The translations under genes and the position numbers were made by a program. From the NCBI GenBank assembly GCA_963824545.1, contig CAWGPP010000002.1, positions 62,001-126,000 of the forward strand: a stretch of 64,000 nucleotides of DNA, given 5' to 3'. The notes under the pieces are model-generated. The model did not search any database, had not been told where the DNA came from, and saw only the letters and a program-made list of their open reading frames with translations. Below, in pieces: positions 1 to 8,960 of this stretch. Source of the stretch: Bog-532 sp963824545. GTDB taxonomy: Bacteria; Actinomycetota; Actinomycetes; Streptosporangiales; Streptosporangiaceae. Every line of letters starts with the position of its first letter. The stretch's first letter is position 1.

Positions 1-72
1 GAGTCCGGGGCTGGGCGCGGCGGCGGGCCGGTCACCGAGTCCGGGGCTGGGCGCGGCGGCGGGCCGGCCACA
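1..72 (+). repeat. two tandem 36-bp repeats at left edge, in frame with the NUDIX gene
   Basis: Two 36-base units run in tandem from positions 1 and 37, differing only in their last few bases. A shorter third start (gagtccgggg) follows at 73. Read in the frame of the NUDIX gene, each unit encodes a Gly/Arg-rich 12-residue peptide with no stop, so the array may be the end of a repeat-rich N-terminus that begins outside the window. Confidence 0.8.
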
Positions 73-87
73 GAGTCCGGGGAGATC

Positions 88-984
88 GTGGCCGCCGGTG
101 CCATCGTGTGGCGGCGCGGCCCGGACGGCCCCGAAGTGCTGCTCATCCACCGCCCGCGGCGCGACGACTGGTCGCTCGCCAAGGGCAAGCGTGACCCGGG
201 GGAGCAGCTTCCGCAGACCGCCGTCCGCGAGGTCGTCGAGGAGACGGGCCTGCGCCCGGTGCTCGGCCGTCGGCTACGGACCGTCCGGTACCTGGCCAGC
301 GGCCACCCCAAGGTCGTGCACTACTGGGCGGCGGCCGGGCCGGTGCCAGGCCGGGGCGGCCGGTTCCTCCCGAACAACGAGGTCGACGGGATCGAGTGGC
401 TCAGCCTCCCGCGCGCCTTCGAGCGGCTGTCCTACCCGGACGACGTGGCCGTGCTCGAGGACTTCGCGCAGTGGCCGCACCGGACGGTCCCGCTCATCGT
501 CATGCGGCATGCGTCCGCGGGCCGCAAGCAGGATTGGGATGGCGACGACCTGCTCAGGCCGCTCGACCACCAGGGGCGAGCGGACGCGCTGGCCCTGGTG
601 CCGCTGCTCGCCTGCTTCGAGCCGGTCCGGGTGGTCAGCTCGTCCGCGCTGCGCTGCACCGAGACGGTGGCGCCGTACGCGGCGCACGTCGGCGCGCCCG
701 TCGAGATTGACGACGCATTGCTGGTACCGGTCCGCGATTCAGCACACCGGACGGAACGCGCCGATCCGGGGCCCGCCGTGGGGCGGCTCCTGGCCGCCGG
801 CGTGCCGACCCTCGTATGCGCGCACCGGGAAAACATCCCCGAACTGCTCGCCCTGGCGTGTGACTACCTCGGGGCCAAGCCGCCGCGCGAGGCCTATCTG
901 GCCAAGGCCAGCTTCTGGGTGCTGCAGGCCGCCGAGAGCAGCCTGGCCGGGATGGAGCGATGCGACGTTGCCCCCCCGGCCTAG
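88..984 (+). CDS. NUDIX hydrolase fused to a histidine phosphatase domain (MutT1/RppH-like)
   Basis: This is a two-domain protein of 298 residues if the GTG at 88 is used. The N-terminal NUDIX domain (about 1-130) carries a complete NUDIX box, GKRDPGE then REVVEETGL at residues 33-55. The second half is a histidine phosphatase (phosphoglycerate-mutase-like) domain with the VMRHASAG phosphohistidine motif near residue 139. The same architecture is known in mycobacterial MutT1, which hydrolyses 8-oxo-dGTP/GTP and diadenosine polyphosphates, so nucleotide-pool sanitation is the likely role. The reading frame stays open to the left edge through the 36-base repeats, so the true start may lie upstream. 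No terminator is visible before the convergent DedA gene. Confidence 0.85.
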   Translation: MAAGAIVWRRGPDGPEVLLIHRPRRDDWSLAKGKRDPGEQLPQTAVREVVEETGLRPVLGRRLRTVRYLASGHPKVVHYWAAAGPVPGRGGRFLPNNEVDGIEWLSLPRAFERLSYPDDVAVLEDFAQWPHRTVPLIVMRHASAGRKQDWDGDDLLRPLDHQGRADALALVPLLACFEPVRVVSSSALRCTETVAPYAAHVGAPVEIDDALLVPVRDSAHRTERADPGPAVGRLLAAGVPTLVCAHRENIPELLALACDYLGAKPPREAYLAKASFWVLQAAESSLAGMERCDVAPPA

Positions 985-1068
985 CGACTCGGCCTGTCGA
1001 TCAGAGGAGGTTGGGGAGCAAAGTCGGCGTTATTCACTGACTATGCTCCGCAACCTCCCAGCGGCCCT

Positions 1069-2220
1069 TCAGCGGTGGCGGCCGGGTCCGGTGCCTGGGG
1101 CCGGATCCCGTGTCTGGGCCGGATCCGGGGTCGCGGCTGCGTCCGGTGCCTGGGCCGGGTCCGGGTCCGGGGTCGCGGCCGGATCCCGTGTCTGGGCCGG
1201 GTCGGGGGTCGCGGCTGGGGCCGGTGTCTGGGCCGGGTCGGGGGTCGCGGCTGGGGCCGGATCCCGTGTCTGGGCCGGGTCGGGGGTCGCGGCCGGGTCC
1301 GGGGTCGCGGCCGGCCGGCCGTATCCTGGAGTTCCCCCAGCCTCCGGCGTCCCTGTGCCCCCTGTGCCCGCTGTGCCATCCTGTGCACCGGCTGACTCTG
1401 GAGTCCCCCCGACCTGTGGTCTTCCCTCGGCCTGTGATGTCCCGGCGGCCTCTGAAGTCACAGTCGGCTCACTGGCCTCTGCAGAGTCTGGAGCCTCGGC
1501 TGCCTTTGGGGTCTCGTTGACCGATGCAGTCTCAGTAACCTCTGGAGTCCCGGCGGTCTCCGCGTGCCCCGGCGGGTGGGCCCGCTGCGCCCGCTTGGCC
1601 CGCCGGGCCCGGCGGCGCGACAGCCGCCACGCGATGAAGCCGACGATCGCCACCACGAGGGCGATCAGCGCATACAGCGAGTAGCGGGTGATCTGGGTGT
1701 AGATGGTCGTGATGTAGTTTCCGGCCAGGTAGCCGAGGCTGACCCAGACGCCGACCCAGAGCGCGGCGCCGATCGCGTTGAAGAAGACGAAACGTCTCCA
1801 GTGCATGCCGGTGATGCCGGCCACGATGCCGTTGGCCTGCCGCAGGCCCTCGACGAAGCGCGCGATCACGATGATCTTGCCGCCGTGATGCTCGAAGAAG
1901 TACTCCGCCTTGTCCAGCCGCTCCGCGGTCAGGAAGATGTACTTCCCCCAGCGAAGCGCCAGCGCGCGCCCGCCGAAGTGCCCGATCGCGAAGCCGATGT
2001 TGTCGCCGACGATCGCGGCGAGGGTGGCGATCACGCCGACCAGCACGACGTTCAGCCGGCCCGCGCCTGCGTACAGCGAGGCGGCGATCAGCACGGTCTC
2101 GCCCGGCACCGGGATGCCGAAGTCCTCCAGCATGACCAGGGCCGCCACGGCGAGGTACCCGTAATGGTTGAGCACAGGCTCCATCGCGCCGAAGATGCCC
2201 GGCAGCGCGGGCGAGCTCAC
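1069..2220 (-). CDS. DedA family membrane protein with long repetitive C-terminal tail
   Basis: A SNARE-associated/DedA-family membrane protein of 383 residues. The family segment (about 13-215) includes the conserved EDFGIPVPGET and F.E..R motifs (here FVEGLRQANGI) and several hydrophobic helices. DedA proteins act as lipid or undecaprenyl-phosphate transporters, or in membrane homeostasis; the substrate here cannot be read from the sequence. The start is taken as GTG 2220, which overlaps the RNase D stop as GTGA; ATG 2184 is an alternative. The last 150 or so residues are unusual: a low-complexity, presumably cytoplasmic tail after an Arg-rich stretch, first Glu/Thr/Ala-rich, then repeats of ATPDPAQTRDP. 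Typical DedA proteins are 200-220 residues long and lack this tail. Confidence 0.85.
   Translation of the reverse strand: MSSPALPGIFGAMEPVLNHYGYLAVAALVMLEDFGIPVPGETVLIAASLYAGAGRLNVVLVGVIATLAAIVGDNIGFAIGHFGGRALALRWGKYIFLTAERLDKAEYFFEHHGGKIIVIARFVEGLRQANGIVAGITGMHWRRFVFFNAIGAALWVGVWVSLGYLAGNYITTIYTQITRYSLYALIALVVAIVGFIAWRLSRRRARRAKRAQRAHPPGHAETAGTPEVTETASVNETPKAAEAPDSAEASEPTVTSEAAGTSQAEGRPQVGGTPESAGAQDGTAGTGGTGTPEAGGTPGYGRPAATPDPAATPDPAQTRDPAPAATPDPAQTPAPAATPDPAQTRDPAATPDPDPAQAPDAAATPDPAQTRDPAPGTGPGRHR
1075..1330 (-). repeat. degenerate tandem repeats encoding the DedA Pro/Asp/Thr tail
   Basis: Recurring blocks such as gggtcgggggtcgcggc and ggatcccgtgtctgggccgg alternate here. On the minus strand they encode ATPDPAQ and TRDPA modules in the DedA C-terminus. 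The register keeps to codons, so the expansion was selected for, or tolerated, as coding sequence. Confidence 0.75.
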
Positions 2221-3539
2221 GCCTCGGTCTCCGGCTCGCTGTCCGCCTGCTGGACGACCGCCGGGCCGTGGGCATCCGGCCCGTGGGTGTTCGGGGTGTG
2301 CGCGGCCGGATCCTCGATGGCCGCCGAGATGGGCCCGGCAGCCAGTTCGCGCTGCCAGGCGCGGGCACCGTAACCGGCCAGCGCCGCCTCGACCCCGAGC
2401 GGGCCGGGCGGATCCGGCGGTTCCCAGCTGATCCGCCGGACCGCATCCGGCGGGAGCAGGTTCTCCGCGGGCATCGTGTGCTCCGCCGCCAGGTCGGCCA
2501 CGGTGGCGCGGACCGCGACCAGGCGTGCCGCGGCGGCGGGATCGCGTTCGGCCCAGCGGTGGGTGGGCGGCGGACCGCTGGCCGCCGTGGGGCCGCCGGT
2601 GTCCGGCAGCGCGCTGTCCGGCAGCCCCCGGGCCTGCCGGATCGCGCCCAGCCATTCCGCCAGGTGCTTGCGCGCGACCCGGCTGGTGAAGCCCGGTATC
2701 CGGGTCAGCGTGCCGTTGCTGGTCGGCAGCGCGCGGGCCGCCTCGACGATCGCGGCGTCGGGCAGCACCCGCCCCGGTGACAGGTTCATCTCCTGTGCGA
2801 TCTTGTCGCGCTGCTCCCACATTTGGCGGACCACGGCCAGGCTGCGCCGGCTGCGCACCCGGTGGATGCCGGAGGTGCGCCGCCACGGGTCGGGGCGCGG
2901 CGCGGGCGGGGCGGCGGCCAGCACGGCGGCGAATTCCTGCCGGGCCCAGTCCAGCTTGCCCTGGTCAACGAGCATCTCGTCGAGCGCGTCCCGCAGTTCG
3001 ATGAGCACCTCGACGTCGAGGGCGGCGTACCGCAGCCAGTCGGCCGGCAGCGGGCGCGTCGACCAGTCGGCCGCCGAGTGGCCCTTCTCCAGGTGCAGGC
3101 CGAGCACGGTCTCCACCAGCGTGCCCAGCGCCACCCGCGGGAAGCCAAGCAGCCGCCCGGCCAGTTCGGTGTCGAACAGCATCCGCGGGCGGTAGTTGAG
3201 CTCGGCCAGGCAGGGGAGATCCTGCGACGCGGCGTGCAGCACGGCCTCGGAGTCGGCCAGCGCGGCGTCCAGGCCGGACAGGTCCGGGCAGGTGACCGGG
3301 TCGATCAGGGCCGTGCCCGCGCCCGCGCGGCGCAACTGCACCAGGTAGGCGCGGTGCCCGTAGCGATAGCCGGAGGCCCGTTCGGCGTCGACCGCGACCG
3401 GGCCGATGCCGTCGGCCATCGCCCGGGTCACCCGGTCCAGATCCTCGGCCGTCTCCACCACCGGGGGCAGGCCGTCACGCGGCTCGAGCAGGGGGACCAC
3501 CTGTCCGCCGTCGCCGGCGGGTTTGCTCTCCGCGGTCAC
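2217..3539 (-). CDS. ribonuclease D-like 3'-5' exonuclease with HRDC domain
   Basis: This DEDD-family exonuclease of 440 residues matches RNase D. The DxE motif is VAVDAE (D51, E53), followed by DTELAGRLLG and the exonuclease III motif YAALDVEV; an HRDC domain follows (about 235-310). RNase D trims RNA 3' ends, for example tRNA precursors. The start is GTG 3539, which overlaps the stop of the DUF3000 gene by 4 bases (GTGA), and its own stop overlaps the DedA start in the same way. The three genes are therefore a translationally coupled operon. DUF3000 next to RNase D and hemE is a familiar actinobacterial arrangement. Confidence 0.9.
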   Translation of the reverse strand: MTAESKPAGDGGQVVPLLEPRDGLPPVVETAEDLDRVTRAMADGIGPVAVDAERASGYRYGHRAYLVQLRRAGAGTALIDPVTCPDLSGLDAALADSEAVLHAASQDLPCLAELNYRPRMLFDTELAGRLLGFPRVALGTLVETVLGLHLEKGHSAADWSTRPLPADWLRYAALDVEVLIELRDALDEMLVDQGKLDWARQEFAAVLAAAPPAPRPDPWRRTSGIHRVRSRRSLAVVRQMWEQRDKIAQEMNLSPGRVLPDAAIVEAARALPTSNGTLTRIPGFTSRVARKHLAEWLGAIRQARGLPDSALPDTGGPTAASGPPPTHRWAERDPAAAARLVAVRATVADLAAEHTMPAENLLPPDAVRRISWEPPDPPGPLGVEAALAGYGARAWQRELAAGPISAAIEDPAAHTPNTHGPDAHGPAVVQQADSEPETEA

Positions 3540-4222
3540 CGGCGCCGCCGCTGGCGTTGCTCCGCGGCCCGGCCCGGCGGCGGCAGCGGGCGCGCGCCCA
3601 GGGCTAGCGGCGGCAGGCCGGCCGCGGCGGCCAGCGAGTCGCACCACGCGGTCACGTGCGCAGCGATGTCCGGCCCGTCCAGGGACGTGCCGCCGGCCAT
3701 GGTGGGGGACCAGCTGGCGCGCTGTTCGTATCCGTGAACGGGCGGCTCGTCCTCCTTGCCGCCGAATCCCTCGGTCGTCACCCGGGTGACCGTCCCGCTC
3801 GGGGCCTCGTATCCGGGAGTGCGCGCGTCCAGGGCTTCGATCAGCCAGGTCCAGCCGACCTGGCCGAGCATCGGGTCGGCCGCGATCTCCGGGTCGATCT
3901 CCGCGCGCAGATAGCTGATGAGCCGGTAACAGCCGTGCCAGCCTTCCGGCTCTTCCGGGTCGAACAGCAGGACCAGGCGCCCCCACGCGATGTCCGCCTG
4001 GTCGCGCCGCACGGTGGCGGCGGTCGCGGTGGCATATGGCGCCAGCCGCTTGGGCGCCGGAACGTCCTCGAAGGTGAACTCGTCCCGCAGGCTGCCCTGG
4101 CGATCGAGCCCCGCCCGGAATCCGGCCACCGCGGTACCGAACGCCGTAGCGGCCTCGTCGTCAGGCTGCGGCGCATCGTTCGGTGCCGGGTGCGTCCGCA
4201 CCGGCCGGTCGGCCGATCTCAT
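3536..4222 (-). CDS. DUF3000 domain-containing protein
   Basis: A soluble protein of about 228 residues matching the actinobacterial DUF3000 family, whose function is unknown. Recognisable family stretches are the start region around FEDVPAPKRLAPYA, the LLFDPEEPEGWHG segment, and TWLIEALDARTPGY followed by SGTVTR. The start is taken as ATG 4222; a TTG at 4261 would add 13 residues but has no good ribosome-binding site. It is the first gene of the minus-strand operon leading to RNase D and DedA. The C-terminus is Arg/Gln-rich. Confidence 0.85.
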   Translation of the reverse strand: MRSADRPVRTHPAPNDAPQPDDEAATAFGTAVAGFRAGLDRQGSLRDEFTFEDVPAPKRLAPYATATAATVRRDQADIAWGRLVLLFDPEEPEGWHGCYRLISYLRAEIDPEIAADPMLGQVGWTWLIEALDARTPGYEAPSGTVTRVTTEGFGGKEDEPPVHGYEQRASWSPTMAGGTSLDGPDIAAHVTAWCDSLAAAAGLPPLALGARPLPPPGRAAEQRQRRRR

Positions 4223-4312
4223 GTACAGAGCGTATGCCGGGCCCGCTGCTTCCTCGCGCAAACTCCGGCGCGAATACCGCCGTCAGCGGGCATCATGCCG
4301 GTTTTCCCGGCC

Positions 4313-4525
4313 TCATGCCGCCCGGCCGGGACGGTGCGGCGCGTCACCGCGGAACGGTTCCTCCTGCGGCAGGAAGCCCACGATCAGGGCCGTGCCGCAG
4401 GCACAGCAGGCCCACTCGGGGCAGTGCCCGTCCGGTGAGTCCGGGCAGCGGCCGGGCACATCATGAAACTGCTCGAACAGCTGCTCCCCAGCGCATCCGG
4501 GACAGTACCAAGGCATCTGGCTCAT
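4313..4525 (-). CDS. small Cys-rich zinc-ribbon-like protein
   Basis: A 70-residue protein beginning MSQMPWYCPGCAGEQ, with CxxC pairs (CPGC near residue 8, CCACG near residue 40) and further cysteines between, so it probably binds zinc. The start at 4525 is fixed by a strong ribosome-binding site (aggaggt on the minus strand, positions 4534-4540) eight bases upstream. It sits divergently from hemE. No function can be assigned; small zinc-ribbon proteins next to hemE are seen in other actinobacteria. Confidence 0.75.
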   Translation of the reverse strand: MSQMPWYCPGCAGEQLFEQFHDVPGRCPDSPDGHCPEWACCACGTALIVGFLPQEEPFRGDAPHRPGRAA

Positions 4526-4646
4526 GGCCTGTAACCTCCTTCGGCGGCACTTTGCGGGGCTGAGGATGATATTGGCACGCGTGTACGACAAAGCGCGGGA
4601 GGCCGGGCGGCGTGTCAGTCATCCGGTCTATGAGACGATCCCTGCT

Positions 4647-5684
4647 GTGACGTCGCTTGCGAAGGACTCGCCGTTCCTGCGTGCCTGCCGCCGGGAGCCG
4701 GTGCCGTACACGCCGGTCTGGTTCATGCGGCAGGCCGGGCGGTCGATCCCCGAATACCGCCAGATTCGCGCGGGCATGCCCATGCTCGAATCGTGCACCA
4801 AGGCTGACCTGATCACCGAGATCACGCTGCAGCCCATGCGGCGTTACGACGTTGACGCGGCCATCCTGTTCAGCGACATCGTGGTGCCGCTGAAGGCGGT
4901 CGGCTTCGGCATCGACATCAAGCCCGGCGTCGGCCCGGTCATCGACGAGCCCATCCGGGAGCGGCACGACCTGGACCGGCTCCGCCCGCTGGAACCCGGC
5001 GACGTGCCGTACATCACCGATGCCGTGGGCGCGCTGGTCGGCGAACTCGGGGCCCGCCCGCTGATCGGCTTCGCCGGTGCGCCCTTCACGCTGGCGTCCT
5101 ACCTCATCGAGGGCGGCCCGTCCCGGCACCACGACCGTACCCGCGCCATGATGTACGCCGAGCCCGCGCTGTGGCACGCGTTGATGGAGCGGCTCACCGA
5201 CATCACCGTTACATTCCTGGACGTTCAGGTCGCCGCGGGGGCCGCAGCGGTCCAGCTGTTCGACTCCTGGGTCGGGGCGCTCAGCCCGGCCGACTACCGC
5301 GCCTTCGTGCTCCCGCACTCCGCCCAGATCTTCACCGCGCTGGAGTCCCGCCACGTGCCCCGGATCCACTTCGGCGTGGGCACGGGGGAACTGCTCGGCC
5401 TGATGCGGCGCGTCGGCGCGGACGTGGTCGGCGTCGACTGGCGGGTGCCGCTGGACGAGGCCGCGAGCCGGGTCGAGGCCGGGACCGCGCTCCAGGGCAA
5501 CCTGGATCCGGCCGTGCTGCTGGCGCCGTGGGACGTCGTGGCCGCACGCGTCCGGGCCGTGCTCGCGAGCGGCCGGATCGCGGAAAGCCACATCTTTAAC
5601 CTGGGGCACGGCGTGCTGCCCGAGACCGATCCGGACATGCTGGCCCGGCTCACCGATTTCGTGCACGAGGAATCCGCGCGCTGA
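4647..5684 (+). CDS. hemE: uroporphyrinogen decarboxylase
   Basis: A full-length HemE (345 residues from GTG 4647) that decarboxylates uroporphyrinogen III to coproporphyrinogen III in heme synthesis. The family signature PVWFMRQAGRSIPEYR near the N-terminus and the second signature around IGFAGAPFTLASYLIEGG are intact. The conserved Asp and Tyr that contact substrate lie within these regions and downstream. GTG 4647 gives the usual family N-terminus; upstream in-frame ATG codons would add about 27-41 non-conserved residues. The CgoX-type oxidase and chdC genes, which act later in the same pathway, follow on the same strand after the intervening minus-strand DsbA-like gene. Confidence 0.95.
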   Translation: MTSLAKDSPFLRACRREPVPYTPVWFMRQAGRSIPEYRQIRAGMPMLESCTKADLITEITLQPMRRYDVDAAILFSDIVVPLKAVGFGIDIKPGVGPVIDEPIRERHDLDRLRPLEPGDVPYITDAVGALVGELGARPLIGFAGAPFTLASYLIEGGPSRHHDRTRAMMYAEPALWHALMERLTDITVTFLDVQVAAGAAAVQLFDSWVGALSPADYRAFVLPHSAQIFTALESRHVPRIHFGVGTGELLGLMRRVGADVVGVDWRVPLDEAASRVEAGTALQGNLDPAVLLAPWDVVAARVRAVLASGRIAESHIFNLGHGVLPETDPDMLARLTDFVHEESAR

Positions 5685-5708
5685 CCGCCCGCGTCCCGCC
5701 CAGCCTCC

Positions 5709-5773
5709 GCTTACGGGCAGAGTTTTGGGCAAATGCTGCCGGGCAAATGCTGCCGAAAAGTCTGCCCGTAAGC
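5709..5773. terminator. bidirectional terminator between hemE and the DsbA-like gene
   Basis: An 18-base inverted repeat with one mismatch: the left arm starts gcttacgggcaga and ends in tttt, and the right arm starts aaaa and ends tctgcccgtaagc. Its arms end in T/A runs suited to termination in both directions. The 29-base loop itself holds a direct repeat of gggcaaatgctgcc. It lies exactly between two convergent stop codons. Confidence 0.75.
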
Positions 5774-5794
5774 GCCGTGGCGGCGAGCGCACGA

Positions 5795-6430
5795 TCAGGT
5801 CGGGGGGATGGCGGCCTGGCGCAGCGCCTCCACGAGCGTGGCGACCGGCTGCGCGCCGGAGACGCCGAGCCGGCCGTCGAACAGAAAGAACGGGACGCCG
5901 CTGATCCCCAGCTCCCGGGCCTGCCGTTCGTCGTCGCGGACCGCGTCGGCGAAGTCCTCGCCGTCCAGGGTCTGCTGGACATCAGCCGGGTCCAGCCCGG
6001 CGTCCGCGGCCACGCTGGCCAGCGTGGCGGGTTCGAAGATCGGCTGTGCCTCGGCGAAGTAGGCGCGGTATATCCGGTCGAGCAGCTTGTGCTGGAAACC
6101 CTGGGCGCGGCCGAGTTGCAGCACACGGTGGACGTCGAAGGTGTTGCCCAGCTCGCGGTCGGTACGGAAACCGAGCCCCTCGTCCCGGGCCAGCCCGGCC
6201 ACCTGGCCTTCGGCGGCCGCGGCGTCCATGGGGGACATACGGTACTTGCTGGCCAGCATCTCCAGGATCGGCATCGTCTGGCCGGCCGGCCAGCTGGGGT
6301 CCAGCTCGAAGGACCGGTAGACGACCTCGGCCTCGTCCGCCGCCCCGGAACCGGCCAGCGCCTTCTCGAACCTCGCCTTGCCCACGTAGCACCACGGGCA
6401 GACGACATCACTCCAGATGTCTACGCGCAT
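5795..6430 (-). CDS. DsbA family oxidoreductase (FrnE-like)
   Basis: A thioredoxin-fold protein of 211 residues. The CPWC active site is near residue 12 (SDVVCPWCYVGK), and the cis-Pro motif is in SGVPFFLFDG near residue 180. The family includes FrnE/YwbO-like disulfide isomerases, and the protein has no signal peptide, so it probably acts in the cytoplasm. The start ATG 6430 lies about 70 bases from the divergent CgoX-type oxidase start, so they share a promoter region. Its position between hemE and the oxidase breaks up the heme genes without an obvious functional link. Confidence 0.9.
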   Translation of the reverse strand: MRVDIWSDVVCPWCYVGKARFEKALAGSGAADEAEVVYRSFELDPSWPAGQTMPILEMLASKYRMSPMDAAAAEGQVAGLARDEGLGFRTDRELGNTFDVHRVLQLGRAQGFQHKLLDRIYRAYFAEAQPIFEPATLASVAADAGLDPADVQQTLDGEDFADAVRDDERQARELGISGVPFFLFDGRLGVSGAQPVATLVEALRQAAIPPT

Positions 6431-6499
6431 GCAACCACCCTAGGCTGGGCGGGTGCAGACTTCGGGACAGGCGGAACGGGCGGAACGGGCGGGACAGCC

Positions 6500-8050
6500 G
6501 TGACAGCGGAGGGCACCGGGGAAGACCGGCGGCCGCGGCCGCACGTCGTCATCGTCGGCGGCGGGATCGCCGGGCTCGCGGCGGCGTACTTCCTGCGCGG
6601 TGAACCCGTCCAGGTCACGGTGCTGGAAGGAGCAGCGCGGCTCGGCGGCAAGCTCGCGGTGTCGGACATCGCCGGAGTGGCCCTGGACGAGGGCGCGGAG
6701 GCGCTGCTCGTGCGGCGCCCCGAGGGCACCGGCCTGATCAAGGACGTCGGCCTCGGCGGCCAGCTCGTGACGCCCGGCACAACGTCGTCGGCCATCTGGA
6801 CGCGGGGCGCGCTGCGGCCGTTGCCGCAGCGCCAGTTTATGGGCGTGCCCGCGGACCTGCCGGACCTGGCCCGGTCCGGGGTGCTGTCGGACCGGGGGAT
6901 GGCCCGGGCCCGGCGTGACCTGGAGCTGCCGGCCACGCCGCGGGCCGGCGACACCCCCGTCGCCGCCTACGTGGGCGCCCGGTTCGGGCGTGAACTGGTC
7001 GAGCGGCTCGTCGACCCGCTGCTCGGCGGGGTCTACGCGGGCCGCTCGGAGGACCTGTCGTTCGAGGCGACGCTCGGGCCGCTGGCCGCGGCGGCGCGGA
7101 CGCACCGCTCGCTGGCCGACGCCGCCGCGACCCTGCTGCCCGCCCCGCCGGAACGCGACAGCACCCCACCCGAGCGCGACGGCCCACCCGAGCGCGACGC
7201 CCCGCCAGGCCAGGCCGCCGCCCCGCCCAGGCGGCCGCCGGTGTTCACCACGCTGGCCGGCGGCCTCGGCACGCTGCCCGGCGCCGTGGCCCAGGCCTCG
7301 GGTGCGGTCATCCGGACCCGTACGACGGTCCGCGGACTGGCCCGCGCCGCGACCGGCTGGCGGCTCATAGCCGGATCGGCCGCGGCGCCGGAGGAGATCA
7401 CCGCGGATGCCGTGCTGCTGGCCCTGCCCGCCCGGCCGGCCAGCCGCCTGCTGAGCGGCGTGCCCGGGACGTCCGCGGCCGCCGCCGCGCTCGGCGGCAT
7501 CGAGTACGCGAGCATGGCGATCGTGACCCTCGCCTATCCGCGTTCGCGATTCCCCGCGATACGGGACGCGGTGGCCGCGGGAACGGAACGGAGCGGATAC
7601 CTGGTGCCGGCCGTCGAAGGACGCCCGGTCAAGGCCGTTACGTTCTCGACCGTGAAGTGGCCGCACGTCGTCGGCCTGGCCGGCCTGGCCGGTTCCGCCG
7701 AGCCGGTCGACCTGATCCGCTGCTCCATCGGCCGGATCGGCGAGGAGGGCCTGCTCCAGCGGGACGACCGGGAACTCGCCGCGCTCGCGGCCGCCGACCT
7801 GGCGGACGAGGCCGGTGCCCAGGGCGCCCCGCTGGACGCGCGCGTGACCCGGTGGGGCGGCGCGCTGCCGCAGTACACCGTCGGGCACCTGGACCGGGTC
7901 GCGGCCATCCGGGCCGGCGTCGCGGCCCAGCCGGGGCTGGCCGTCTGCGGCGCCGCCTACGACGGGATCGGCATCCCGGCCTGCATCGCCACCGCGCGCA
8001 CCGCGGCCGGCGCGATCATTGACTACTTGCGGGCCCGCACGGTCTCCTAG
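6500..8050 (+). CDS. hemY: coproporphyrinogen III / protoporphyrinogen oxidase, HemY/CgoX type
   Basis: A flavoprotein of 516 residues from GTG 6500. It opens with the FAD-binding motif IVGGGIAGLAAAYFL, and the C-terminus has the second FAD segment GAAYDGIGIPACIATA. In actinobacteria this enzyme (CgoX, formerly HemY/HemG) oxidises coproporphyrinogen III to coproporphyrin III, and the ChdC gene directly downstream supports that role. A Pro/Glu/Arg-rich insertion near residues 218-248 (PPERD repeated) is low-complexity and not expected in the fold. The region before the start has short ggcggaacg repeats. Confidence 0.92.
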   Translation: MTAEGTGEDRRPRPHVVIVGGGIAGLAAAYFLRGEPVQVTVLEGAARLGGKLAVSDIAGVALDEGAEALLVRRPEGTGLIKDVGLGGQLVTPGTTSSAIWTRGALRPLPQRQFMGVPADLPDLARSGVLSDRGMARARRDLELPATPRAGDTPVAAYVGARFGRELVERLVDPLLGGVYAGRSEDLSFEATLGPLAAAARTHRSLADAAATLLPAPPERDSTPPERDGPPERDAPPGQAAAPPRRPPVFTTLAGGLGTLPGAVAQASGAVIRTRTTVRGLARAATGWRLIAGSAAAPEEITADAVLLALPARPASRLLSGVPGTSAAAAALGGIEYASMAIVTLAYPRSRFPAIRDAVAAGTERSGYLVPAVEGRPVKAVTFSTVKWPHVVGLAGLAGSAEPVDLIRCSIGRIGEEGLLQRDDRELAALAAADLADEAGAQGAPLDARVTRWGGALPQYTVGHLDRVAAIRAGVAAQPGLAVCGAAYDGIGIPACIATARTAAGAIIDYLRARTVS

Positions 8051-8141
8051 GACACATCCCAGGTGCGGGCGCAGAGCCCGGCCGGGCGCATAGCCCCGGC
8101 CACGCCGCGTAGCCGGCCCGGGCGCATACCCCGGCCCGGTC

Positions 8142-8918
8142 ATGGCGGACAATGGGAGCATGGCTGCGAATGACGAAGGGGGCCGCCCCGAGGGCGAGGC
8201 GGCCCGGCTCAAGGCCCGTGACCTGAACGAGCTGATCCGCTACACGATGTGGTCGGTGTTCCGGGTCAGCGACCGGGCGGCGCTCGACGGCGGCGGCGAA
8301 AAGCCCAATCCCGGCCACCGGAACGTGGTCGCCGACGAGGTAACCGGGCTGCTGGAGGAGGCGGCCGGCAAGGGCACCGTGACCCGCGGCTGCTACGACG
8401 TGCAAGGGCTGCGTGCCGACGCCGACTACATGCTCTGGTGGATCGCGCCGTCCTCTGATGACCTGCAGGAGATGTACGCGCGCTTTCGGCGGACCCGGCT
8501 GGGCCGGGCCAGCGAGCCGGTCTGGTCGGTCATGGCGCTGCACCGGCCCGCCGAGTTTAACAAGGGCCACATCCCGGCGTTCCTAGCCGAGGAGGAGCCC
8601 CGGTCCTACGTGTGCGTCTACCCGTTCGTACGGTCGTACGAGTGGTACCTGCTGGATCCGGCCGAGCGCCGGGCGATGCTGGCCGATCACGGCAAGATGG
8701 CGCGCGAGTACCCGGACGTCCGGGCCAACACCGTGTCCAGCTTCGCGCTCAACGATTACGAGTGGATCCTGGCCTTCGAGGCCGACGAGCTGCACCGGAT
8801 CGTCGACCTGATGCGCCACCTACGGGGGGCCGATGCCCGCCGGCACACCCGGGTGGAGATCCCGTTCTACACCGGTCGCCGCAAGCCGGTACGGGAACTG
8901 GTCGCCGCCCTGCCGTGA
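8142..8918 (+). CDS. chdC: coproheme decarboxylase ChdC/HemQ (chlorite-dismutase-like)
   Basis: This protein of 258 residues belongs to the heme-binding chlorite dismutase-like family, in the actinobacterial HemQ/ChdC group. ChdC converts iron-coproporphyrin III to heme b. The YPFVRSYEWY segment (with the catalytic tyrosine of the family) and the conserved HTRVEIPFYTGR near the C-terminus are present. The start may instead be ATG 8160; neither has a convincing ribosome-binding site. With hemE and the CgoX-type oxidase this gives the late coproporphyrin-dependent pathway, but the ferrochelatase gene (cpfC) is not in this window. Confidence 0.93.
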   Translation: MADNGSMAANDEGGRPEGEAARLKARDLNELIRYTMWSVFRVSDRAALDGGGEKPNPGHRNVVADEVTGLLEEAAGKGTVTRGCYDVQGLRADADYMLWWIAPSSDDLQEMYARFRRTRLGRASEPVWSVMALHRPAEFNKGHIPAFLAEEEPRSYVCVYPFVRSYEWYLLDPAERRAMLADHGKMAREYPDVRANTVSSFALNDYEWILAFEADELHRIVDLMRHLRGADARRHTRVEIPFYTGRRKPVRELVAALP

Positions 8919-8960
8919 CGGGTTCCGCCGTGCGGTCCGCGGTCGGGCATCCTTAGTCAC

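Noticed and set aside
98..1684. 528-codon forward frame over the NUDIX gene and the DedA tail
   Set aside because: It is Arg/Ser/Pro-rich antisense or out-of-frame sequence over two recognisable genes; high GC leaves such frames open.
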